From: DASWJS01 sp036397035
Lineage (GTDB): Bacteria; Actinomycetota; AC-67
Length of the DNA stretch: 64,000 bases
Direction of reading: 5' to 3'
Assembly (NCBI GenBank): GCA_036397035.1
Contig: DASWJS010000015.1
Location: forward strand, 14,902-78,901
The position numbers and the translations under genes were made by a program. A model generated the notes under the pieces. It was given only the letters and a program-made list of their open reading frames with translations, searched no databases and had not been told where the DNA came from. Of the stretch, positions 8,659-14,922 are shown piece by piece; within the stretch, counting starts at the first letter, position 1, and each line of letters begins with the position of its first letter.

Positions 8659-9297
8659 TTACTGATAGTCCGCAACGGAAGCGTCGTCGTCAGCCCTCAT
8701 CCAGTCACCTACGCGGGCGCGACTTGGTAGGCGGGACTCACCCACCGGTTCGCCTCGGCGGTAGGCGTTCAGGTCATCCACCACGACTTTGAACGCGTCG
8801 ACAAGCCGGGGGATCGCTGGGCCGCTGAGTGGCTTCGGCTGCCCAAAGCGGTCCTTGTCCGTTTCCTTCTGAAGCTCGTACACCTCGGCAAGGGCAGCGT
8901 TCACGATATCGACGCGTTCTCGCAAGCTGGGTTCCGCAACTACATCCCGATTGATCGCGATCGCGGACTGGAGGGCGAGATAGAGTTCGCGGTAGTCCCA
9001 GTTGCTTCTCTCGATGAGGCGCTGAGCCGACACGAGGGCTTCGACGAGACGACCCGCTGCTTCCCTGGACAGGCTTCGCTCTCTGAACCGCCGCTCCTTG
9101 TCCATCTCGTCAGCCATCCGTTTGGTCTGCCCGGCGTAATGTCGAGTGACCAAGACGAGGGCTAGCGTTACAAGAAAGGCTGCGATAGAAGCAGCCGCTT
9201 GGATCCAGTCTGGGACGCCCGACGTGATCTCGACGACGACGTTCGCCGGGCTGGGGGTTACTCCGGCAGTCGGCGTCGGGCTTGGAGTCATCATCAT
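8659..9297 (-). CDS. Single-pass membrane protein with coiled-coil, unknown function
   Basis: 212 residues. A short Thr/Pro/Ser-rich N-terminus is followed by one hydrophobic segment (about residues 30-52, IQAAASIAAFLVTLALVLVT). Next comes a charged, probably coiled-coil region (KRMADEMDKERRFRERSLSR) and helical sequence to the end, so the bulk likely faces the cytoplasm. It is divergent from the six-gene island operon, with about 100 bases between the two starts. I do not recognise a named family. Similar TM-plus-helical proteins are frequent island cargo. Start: first of three ATG codons at 9297. Confidence 0.65.
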   Translation of the reverse strand: MMMTPSPTPTAGVTPSPANVVVEITSGVPDWIQAAASIAAFLVTLALVLVTRHYAGQTKRMADEMDKERRFRERSLSREAAGRLVEALVSAQRLIERSNWDYRELYLALQSAIAINRDVVAEPSLRERVDIVNAALAEVYELQKETDKDRFGQPKPLSGPAIPRLVDAFKVVVDDLNAYRRGEPVGESRLPSRARVGDWMRADDDASVADYQ

Positions 9298-9395
9298 GCG
9301 CGGATTGTAGAGGCACTACACCGAGCTTGAGGCCCCCGGTCTCGGGCATCGGCTCTTTGACCCTGCCCACTTGGAGGGCTACCGTTCTGTCGGAC

Positions 9396-10193
9396 ATGGG
9401 ATGGCTGGCTAAGACTCGATCTCGAGTCGTTCGCTGGGTGCGAAGGACGATCGACTCCGGCAGGCGTTTCGGTTTCCATGTGCTCGATGGGCCGACATGG
9501 ATGTCTGCGCTGGCCACCTTCATCGTCTTCCAGGCTTGGCGACGTCAGGATGCGATCCAGCTCTGGACCCTCGCCGGTCTTGCGTTCATCGGTTTGAGGG
9601 TGTGGGACAGACGACTGAGGGCCGGCGAAGAGAAGCCGGCCCGAATCACAGAACTTGAGAACACCCTCCGCACCCTGCTGTTCCCTGTCCGACTGTTGGT
9701 GAAGCTCACGGGCATCCTGATCGGTATCGCGATGGCAGGGGCCGCATGGATCGCCTTCTTGGGGGGCGCAGCCTGGATCGTGGAGCAAGGACAGCACCAG
9801 GATTCAGGGCTGCTCAAGGCTCTCGGCTGGACGCTCTTCGGCATCGGCGTCCTTCCCGTCATAGGCCTTGTGTTAGCCGGGTGGATAAGCGACTGGGAAA
9901 CTGGCGATGGTGGCTACTCGTCTCGGAGACCCGAACCCGAACCCGAGCTCTCATGGTGGCCGAAACGCGAGGATGGGTCGGAGGACGCCACACGGCCTCC
10001 CAGGAGAAGTGGTAGACCCGATCACGTGAGCAAATCCCAAACGTCTGCGTATCCCCTCGGCTTCGGTCCGATGCTCTACAAGACTGAGATAGAAGAAGAT
10101 GGGGCCACGTATACAGGCCATGGATGGACAAGGAAGGAAGCGAACCAAGAGGCGAGCGGGAAGTATGGGCGCGGACAGAGAGATAGGCGATGA
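9396..10193 (+). CDS. Multi-pass membrane protein heading the island operon
   Basis: 265 residues from the ATG at 9396 (MGWLAKTRSRVVRWV). The open frame extends back to 9282, but that part overlaps the divergent gene and reads like noncoding sequence. Hydrophobic segments lie around ATFIVFQAW...LWTLAGLAFIGL, LTGILIGIAMAGAAWIAFLG and LFGIGVLPVIGLVLAGWIS. A soluble, charged tail of about 100 residues follows (acidic/Pro-rich EPEPELSWWPKRED, then a Tyr/Gly-rich end). The last four bases overlap the start of the yidD-like gene (ATGA), indicating coupling. No family recognised. Confidence 0.7.
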   Translation: MGWLAKTRSRVVRWVRRTIDSGRRFGFHVLDGPTWMSALATFIVFQAWRRQDAIQLWTLAGLAFIGLRVWDRRLRAGEEKPARITELENTLRTLLFPVRLLVKLTGILIGIAMAGAAWIAFLGGAAWIVEQGQHQDSGLLKALGWTLFGIGVLPVIGLVLAGWISDWETGDGGYSSRRPEPEPELSWWPKREDGSEDATRPPRRSGRPDHVSKSQTSAYPLGFGPMLYKTEIEEDGATYTGHGWTRKEANQEASGKYGRGQRDRR

Positions 10194-10447
10194 GCAGCCG
10201 GAGTATTCAGGTACCTCAGCACACACCTGGAGAAGCCACCAAGGGAAGGCGCCTCGCAATCTGCTTGATCCAGAGTTATCAACGACGCCTCGCGCCCAGG
10301 CTGCCTACAACGTGCGTGTACGAGCCGACGTGCTCGCAGTACATGGTCCTTTCCATTGAGAAGCACGGAGCGTTGAGGGGGCTGTGGTCAGGGGTGCGCA
10401 GGATCGCACGCTGTCGCCCCGGTCGTGGTGGATACGACTATCCGTGA
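10190..10447 (+). CDS. yidD: YidD-like membrane-protein insertion efficiency factor (paralogue on the island)
   Basis: 85 residues with the YidD (DUF37) signature: IQSYQRRLAPRLPTTCVYEP, then TCSQYMVLSIEKHGALRGLW, and the terminal CRPGRGGYDYP. YidD is a small amphipathic membrane-associated protein that assists YidC in inserting membrane proteins. Its normal locus is between rnpA and yidC. Here it sits inside a tRNA-bounded island, overlapping by four bases a multi-pass membrane protein, which may be its client (inference). Both conserved Cys (of CxxxPTCS type and the late CRP) are present. Family assignment is firm; its role on the island is not known. Confidence 0.88.
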   Translation: MSSRSIQVPQHTPGEATKGRRLAICLIQSYQRRLAPRLPTTCVYEPTCSQYMVLSIEKHGALRGLWSGVRRIARCRPGRGGYDYP

Positions 10448-10456
10448 GGGGGAGTT

Positions 10457-10639
10457 ATGGCCTACCAGTTGCTACCTGTAGCGAGCGAGTTTCGCCCCAA
10501 GGACTTGGAGCGCCTCGCTGCTCAGCTCGATCAACTTCAAAGCGAAGGCTGGGAGCTCGTCTTCGTGTTCCCAGTGACGACCAAGACCTGCCTGTTCTTC
10601 ACGAATCAAACCAATCTCATGGTCCTCCGAAGGGACTGA
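10457..10639 (+). CDS. Small DUF4177-like protein
   Basis: 60 residues. The pattern (LERLAAQLDQLQSEGWELVF, then a beta strand and a final LMVLRRD) resembles the DUF4177-type fold, in which a helix is followed by EGWE-L-V and closing strands. It starts ATG after a good Shine-Dalgarno (GGGGGAG) ten bases downstream of yidD, and is followed after seven bases by the next operon gene. No catalytic residues are apparent. The similarity is short and judged by eye only. Confidence 0.6.
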   Translation: MAYQLLPVASEFRPKDLERLAAQLDQLQSEGWELVFVFPVTTKTCLFFTNQTNLMVLRRD

Positions 10640-10646
10640 CACCGCG

Positions 10647-11417
10647 TTGGATCGGGTCCGGGAACTCCGCTATGGCTTGCGATGGCTGGAGTCTCGTCAC
10701 TCCGTGACCATCGCAGAAGATGCCCCCGCACTGGAGGGCAAGCTCGGGGACTTCAACGTGCGCTTAGAGGGGACAACGCTCTCAGCCACGCCTCTCGTGG
10801 ACTTTTCGAGTGAAGAGACCGCTCGCGCGGCGATGGAGCCGTTGCTAGCGGACTGGGAGGTGGAGTGGGATCTCCGTCACGGGCTTGGGATGGCATTCTC
10901 CTTCGAGAGCTGTTCGTTGGAACCGGTGGGCGGTTCTGGTGGGAAGAACTTTAAGGTCCACGTCGCAGGTACGGTGAACGTTTCAGCATCCATGTCGGTT
11001 TCGAGGAGCGACTTTCCTCCCCTTCCCTCGGCGCTCAAGAGCACGCCTCTCATCCGCGAGCTTCGTGCAAGGCTGCACGATGTTAGAGACGAGCGTGAGC
11101 GCCTTCTCGTTGGCGCTCAGTGGATCCTGACCAGGCTCGAAGGACACTATGGAGGGCGTGCAGCAGCGGCTAAAGCGTTGTCCGTGTCAGGCAAGGCGCT
11201 TGATGAGCTGGGGCGGCAGTGCGACCGCAACGATCCGGAGATTGGCCGGAAGGCCCGCAGGCCACCAGACCCGCTTTCCCCTGAGGAGAAGGGCTGGGTG
11301 CTCTATGCGGTGATAGCTCTGGTGATTCGTGCGGCTGAAGTGGAGGCAGGGCTGCAGCAACTTGGTACGTTGACCAAAGACACGCTGCACCTGTACACGG
11401 GAACGAGAGCGCCATGA
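10647..11417 (+). CDS. Two-domain island protein of unknown function
   Basis: 256 residues from a TTG start at 10647. The N-terminal part (to about 125) is beta-rich and contains EGKLGDFNVRLEGTTLSATP and a strand pair around VHVAGTVNVSASM. The C-terminal part is helical, including RAAAAKALSVSGKALDELGR, which reads like a helix-turn-helix or winged-helix segment, followed by LSPEEKGWVLYAVIALVIRA. The final ATGA overlaps the zinc-ribbon gene by four bases. I do not recognise a family. The TTG start is chosen because it fits the operon spacing, and no better in-frame start precedes the first conserved-looking segment. Confidence 0.6.
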   Translation: MDRVRELRYGLRWLESRHSVTIAEDAPALEGKLGDFNVRLEGTTLSATPLVDFSSEETARAAMEPLLADWEVEWDLRHGLGMAFSFESCSLEPVGGSGGKNFKVHVAGTVNVSASMSVSRSDFPPLPSALKSTPLIRELRARLHDVRDERERLLVGAQWILTRLEGHYGGRAAAAKALSVSGKALDELGRQCDRNDPEIGRKARRPPDPLSPEEKGWVLYAVIALVIRAAEVEAGLQQLGTLTKDTLHLYTGTRAP

Positions 11418-11821
11418 GCCAGATGCACTGTACCGATTGCGAGGCCACGATTGACGTCGCACACGCGGGCGATCCTTGTCCCACCTGTGGGAGCATCGAC
11501 CGGTCCATCCTCGGATCCGACTCCGGTCGTGGCCGGGAGTTCGCGATCTCCAAGCAGGGAACGCCGCCCCTCGGAGAACCGCTTACGAACAAGTGGGTAA
11601 GGCGCGAGGTCCGAGCTGGCGAACCCGGACAGCGCGACGGCACCCGGCGTGAGCTATACAGGGAGATTGATCGAGACCGAGACCTCTACCGCGAGAGGGT
11701 CGTGAATCTGGAGTCGGGGGAGGTTGAGCGCGACGTGGAAGAGCCGCTGACCGAGCACCGCCAGAGAGAACGCCAATCTCGCTCCAAGGGAGGCAGCGCA
11801 ACCGGTAGCAATGGAGAATAG
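11414..11821 (+). CDS. Zinc-ribbon protein with charged C-terminal tail
   Basis: 135 residues. An N-terminal CxxC...CxxC pair (CTDCEATIDVAHAGDPCPTC) should form a small zinc ribbon. The rest is highly charged, with Arg/Glu-rich repeats (LYREIDRDRDLYRERVVNLE and a Glu/Arg/Gln tail), and is likely extended or coiled-coil. It overlaps the previous gene by four bases (ATGA). Zinc ribbons of this type mediate nucleic-acid or protein contacts, but the sequence does not say which. Confidence 0.65.
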   Translation: MSQMHCTDCEATIDVAHAGDPCPTCGSIDRSILGSDSGRGREFAISKQGTPPLGEPLTNKWVRREVRAGEPGQRDGTRRELYREIDRDRDLYRERVVNLESGEVERDVEEPLTEHRQRERQSRSKGGSATGSNGE

Positions 11822-11866
11822 CCCGGCAATCGTCAGTTAAGCCGGCCAACCCCGACGTCATCAATC

Positions 11867-12919
11867 TTGAGTTTAGACGATTCGCTTGCTTCGTGGGACG
11901 AGGTTGCCCCACAGTTTCACCACGCTCTCCTTGTCGGGAACGGAGCGAGTATTGCTGTTTCTGCGTCGTTCGCATATCCCTCACTGCTCGAGATCGCGAG
12001 CAGTTCGCTTGTAGCCAATCGGCTGTCGCCTGACGAGCGAGCGGTCTTCGAATCGACGAACGACACCAACTTCGAACGTGTACTTGGCGAGCTCGCTACG
12101 GCGGCTGTGCTAGCGGAACAGGTTGGACTGGATGCAACTCCTCTCCGTGAACGTTATGCTCGCATCAGGCGAGCGCTGATTGAGGCCGTCCATGCAGTCC
12201 ATCCTCGGCATGGCGACTTGCCAGAGGAGCGTTTCGAACGCGTCCAGGAATCGCTTCTCCACTTCAGTGAAGTGTTCACTACGAATTACGACCTGCAACT
12301 TTATTGGGCGATCACAAGCACGAAGCGTATGGACGACTTCCGTGACTTCTTCTGGAATCCTGGGCTGGCGTTCGATCTAACGAATACGTGGACTCCGGAG
12401 GACAAAGTCCGCGTGTTCTATCTCCATGGCGCGCTCCACCTCTTTCACCTGCCGAATGGAACGACCGTCAAGGCCACAGGGGGCGACGACAACCCGTGGA
12501 GTCCCTACGTGCCGTTGCTTGATCTCACCTTTGAATACAAGGAGGCCCGCTACCCTCTCTTTGTCAGTGAGGGCTCCACGGAGCAGAAGATGGCGGCCAT
12601 CACTTCCAACGCCTATCTCGGGTTCGCATACGAGACGTGGAACCGGATGTGCTGGGACTGGTCCAGCACACTTGTCATCTTCGGACACGGATGCGGCGCG
12701 CAAGACGAACACATATGCGCACCGATCAAGGCACGAGTTGCGAAGTCTCAGGAGAGGGATCTCTCGGTGCCGAAGATTGCCGTTTCGATTGCTCCCCGCG
12801 ACAGTGACCATGTCATTGCTCGGAAGCTCCATTATCGCGAGAAGTTTCACGAAGATATCGTCTTTTTCGATGCGAGGACGCACCCGCTTGGGCAACCCAC
12901 CGACCCACCATCACCATGA
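11867..12919 (+). CDS. DUF4917 / SIR2-like protein, candidate defence effector
   Basis: 350 residues from a TTG start 45 bases after the zinc-ribbon gene. It has the features of the DUF4917 branch of SIR2-like proteins: an N-terminal nucleotide-binding GNGASIAV loop, FESTNDTNFERVLGEL, a TTNYDLQLYW motif near residue 143, YLHGALHLF with the His expected at the active site, and a C-terminal FGHGCGAQDEH. SIR2-like domains bind NAD and several are NAD-depleting antiphage effectors (established for ThsA and DSR-type proteins). Whether DUF4917 does this is not established. Its position as last gene of an island operon fits a defence role (inference). Confidence 0.75.
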   Translation: MSLDDSLASWDEVAPQFHHALLVGNGASIAVSASFAYPSLLEIASSSLVANRLSPDERAVFESTNDTNFERVLGELATAAVLAEQVGLDATPLRERYARIRRALIEAVHAVHPRHGDLPEERFERVQESLLHFSEVFTTNYDLQLYWAITSTKRMDDFRDFFWNPGLAFDLTNTWTPEDKVRVFYLHGALHLFHLPNGTTVKATGGDDNPWSPYVPLLDLTFEYKEARYPLFVSEGSTEQKMAAITSNAYLGFAYETWNRMCWDWSSTLVIFGHGCGAQDEHICAPIKARVAKSQERDLSVPKIAVSIAPRDSDHVIARKLHYREKFHEDIVFFDARTHPLGQPTDPPSP

Positions 12920-13106
12920 TTCCAGGGCCAGGCGCTGCTCCGTTTCCAGGATCGATAAACCTACCTCGTCGTGGGCGGCGTTTGCGCAGGGAGTTCCCGC
13001 TAGCCGGAGAGCATCTTGAGCTGATTTAGCTGAGCTAGGCACTCGACTGCGATCTCCAGCAGTTCAGGAAGCTGTTCTCGCCGCCTGGAAGGAGTTCTAC
13101 TACTGT
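12920..13106. other. Noncoding right end of the island
   Basis: About 190 bases between the last island gene and the right direct repeat. I see no open frame with protein-like composition, no clear hairpin with a T-tract and no tRNA. Some lower-GC sequence is present around 13020-13035. Confidence 0.5.
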
Positions 13107-13124
13107 CCCCTCACCTCCACTTGA
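13107..13124 (+). repeat. attR-like direct repeat
   Basis: CCCCTCACCTCCACTTGA repeats the tRNA-Ala 3' end at 7506-7523 with one substitution. It marks the right border of the island. The sequence beyond (from 13125) returns to a GC-rich chromosome-like composition. Confidence 0.7.
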
Positions 13125-13212
13125 CCCTCCGGTAACCACCGGTAACCGAACCCTTCTGGGACCTGCGCGGTCGACCCCATTGACGCCTCTTCGATCTGGC
13201 CCTAGCATGGTC

Positions 13213-13233
13213 CTGTAATAAGGCTTGTTACAG
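13213..13233. promoter_or_regulatory. Palindromic operator ahead of the RHH antitoxin
   Basis: CTGTAATAAG-G-CTTGTTACAG is a 21-base palindrome with 9 of 10 arm positions paired, ending 12 bases before the antitoxin ATG. It overlaps a TAATAA -10-like box. Ribbon-helix-helix antitoxins usually repress their own operon through such sites, so this is the likely autoregulatory operator. It also shows that the in-frame TTG at 13225 is not the start. Confidence 0.6.
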
Positions 13234-13245
13234 AAGGGCGGATGG

Positions 13246-13506
13246 ATGCGTCCAAGTCAAACGGTCACGGTTTCTCTTCCGCCCGAGCTCGCTCGTGAGG
13301 TTGATCGGGTCGCGCGCAAGGAGGGCCGAAGCCGAAGCGAGATGTTCCGGGAGGCTCTACGGCAGTACCTTGCTCGGCGTGACCGCTGGGATCGGATCTT
13401 CGCGGTGGGTGAGCAGGCAGCGCAACGTCTCGGCGTTACCGAGCAGGACGTGACCGCTGCGGTCAAGGCTCGGCGGAAGGCGCGGACCCGCAAGGCTCGC
13501 CGCTAG
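13246..13506 (+). CDS. Ribbon-helix-helix (CopG-type) antitoxin
   Basis: 86 residues from ATG 13246, preceded by GAAGGG. The N-terminal strand-helix-helix is typical (QTVTVSLPPELAREVDRVAR, then GRSRSEMFREALRQYL). A C-terminal basic tail (KARRKARTRKARR) follows the toxin-binding region. The TAG shares its last base with the GTG start of the PIN toxin, a coupled toxin-antitoxin arrangement. It would bind the PIN protein and repress the operon through the palindrome just upstream. Confidence 0.85.
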   Translation: MRPSQTVTVSLPPELAREVDRVARKEGRSRSEMFREALRQYLARRDRWDRIFAVGEQAAQRLGVTEQDVTAAVKARRKARTRKARR

Positions 13507-13913
13507 TGCGGGTACTCCTCGACACGAACGTCCTGCTCTCGGCCATCTTGTTCGGCGGGATCCCTCGAAGGCTGCTCGAGGCAGCGATCGACGGCCGGCT
13601 GCGCCTGGTGACAAGCCGGCATCTCATGGAGGAATTCGAGGAGATCCTGGAGGACAGGTTCGACTTCTCGAAGGCGGCCGCCGTCGAGACGAGATCCGAA
13701 CTCGAGGTGCTGGCGGAGCTGGTGGAACCGCTCGAGGTCCGGCAGGTATGCAGGGATCCGGATGACGACCACGTCTTGGCGGCAGCCGTAGCGGGCCAAG
13801 CCGAGGCGATCATCACCGGCGACCGTGATCTCCTGGCGTTGGAGTGGCACGAGGAAGTCGAGATCCTGACGCCGGCATCGTTCGATCTCCGGTTGCGGGA
13901 TCTCGATAAGTAG
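13506..13913 (+). CDS. PIN-domain toxin (putative endoribonuclease)
   Basis: 135 residues, GTG start overlapping the antitoxin stop by one base. It belongs to the PIN family with toxin OMEGA-like signature: LLDTNVLLSAILFG at the N-terminus, Glu residues in HLMEEFEEIL, and DPDDDHVLAAAV with AIITGDRDLL supplying the acidic metal-binding cluster. Such toxins cut RNA when released from their antitoxin. All expected acidic residues are visible, so it is probably functional. Confidence 0.85.
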   Translation: MRVLLDTNVLLSAILFGGIPRRLLEAAIDGRLRLVTSRHLMEEFEEILEDRFDFSKAAAVETRSELEVLAELVEPLEVRQVCRDPDDDHVLAAAVAGQAEAIITGDRDLLALEWHEEVEILTPASFDLRLRDLDK

Positions 13914-14008
13914 CCTCAAGGCTCGACCGAAAGCGGCGTCGATGGAGCCAGGGCGCGGTTCGCGCACCGTTCTGTTGAGACCACCACGCTCGCTCCGACC
14001 AACGGCTG

Positions 14009-14413
14009 CTATTCGGCCGTGCCGAGTTTGGCCGGCCGGATGACCCGCACGTCCTTCATCGGAAAGTCGGTCACGTTGTCGGTCACGAGCACCGCGCCGT
14101 GTGCCCTGGCTGTTCCGGCGATGAGAGCATCAGCCAGATGAACGGTCTTTCCCTTCTTCGCCCAGTCGGACTGATACCGGCCGGCTTTCTCCGCGGCCTC
14201 CCTCGTCGTGGTGAGAAACTCCATCCGATCGAGCAGCGCTTCGGCAGCTCGACGTTCTGACGGCCGCAACCCACGCTCGATCTCGGCGATGTTGACGCAA
14301 GAGACGCACAGGGAGTCGCCGTGTTGAAGCAGCGCCAGAAGACTGTGCGCGACCGACTCGTCCCCCCGAAGGTGGGCTATCAGAACGGTAGTGTCCAGGA
14401 GATAGCGGCTCAT
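14009..14413 (-). CDS. vapC: VapC-type PIN toxin
   Basis: 134 residues. The acidic PIN residues are in place: YLLDTTVLIAHLRGDE (first Asp), VNIAEIERGL (Glu), KTVHLADALIAGTARAHGA (Asp) and LVTDNVTDFP (Asp). VapC toxins are RNases that block translation. The ATG at 14413 lies within the ATGA that also ends the antitoxin gene, so the pair is coupled. It is distinct from the neighbouring PIN pair at 13.2-13.9 kb, which has a different antitoxin and the opposite strand. Confidence 0.88.
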   Translation of the reverse strand: MSRYLLDTTVLIAHLRGDESVAHSLLALLQHGDSLCVSCVNIAEIERGLRPSERRAAEALLDRMEFLTTTREAAEKAGRYQSDWAKKGKTVHLADALIAGTARAHGAVLVTDNVTDFPMKDVRVIRPAKLGTAE

Positions 14414-14655
14414 CCACTCCGTCCGGATCTGCGCCCCTCCCGAACCCACCTGGCGGCCGTCTGCCGATCCTTCCAATGCGTGTAGCGCTTGCCGCTCGTC
14501 AAGCCTCTGGTCGCATGGAGTGATTCCTCCAGCTCCAAGCGCGAGAGCTTTTCGCGAGCGGCCTCCTCTAGGAATCTGCTGCGGCCCCGTTCGCCGACCT
14601 TCTCGTCGATCGCCGCGAGCAGGTCGTCTGCCATCACCACATGGGTTCTCGCCAC
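14410..14655 (-). CDS. vapB: VapB-type antitoxin
   Basis: 81 residues. The N-terminal MARTHVVMADDLLAAIDEKV with GRSRFLEEAAREKL is a ribbon-helix-helix DNA-binding domain. The Trp/Arg-rich C-terminus (THWKDRQTAARWVRE) would wrap the toxin. It lies upstream of vapC with a four-base overlap, so it is made first and in coupling with the toxin. Confidence 0.8.
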   Translation of the reverse strand: MARTHVVMADDLLAAIDEKVGERGRSRFLEEAAREKLSRLELEESLHATRGLTSGKRYTHWKDRQTAARWVREGRRSGRSG

Positions 14656-14922
14656 CGCCGCTCTTCTCCCTCAATAAATCCCACTGGATGTCCCACTCTA
14701 TCCATCGGCGGTCGATCAATCAAGAGGAGATGGGGAGGAAGCAGAATCCTTCCGGAGTGCAGCGAGGCCGAAGCGGTGAGCGGGGCGCGTTGACCTGCGT
14801 CTGCGCGGGTCTCGGAAGGAGTTGGACCGGCGCCGTCGAACCGAGGGTTCTGGGACCGGGCTCTGCCGGTACCCGACGGGCCCGCGACGGCACGAACCCA
14901 CGACGAGGAAGGCGGCGACGGG

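Larger units (their letters stand above)
7506..13124. mobile_element. Integrative island at tRNA-Ala with degenerate serine recombinase
   Basis: About 5.6 kb lies between two copies of an 18-bp sequence from the tRNA-Ala T-arm/acceptor end (7506-7523 and 13107-13124; 17 of 18 identical). The first gene inside is a large serine recombinase reading toward the tRNA, the usual arrangement for integrases. The interior has visibly lower GC, more TTG starts and no core genes, and it interrupts the conserved leuS-to-rsfS neighbourhood. Cargo is a minus-strand membrane/coiled-coil gene and a six-gene plus-strand operon ending with a DUF4917/SIR2-like protein. The recombinase lacks its catalytic domain, so the island is probably no longer mobile on its own. 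Confidence 0.75.
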
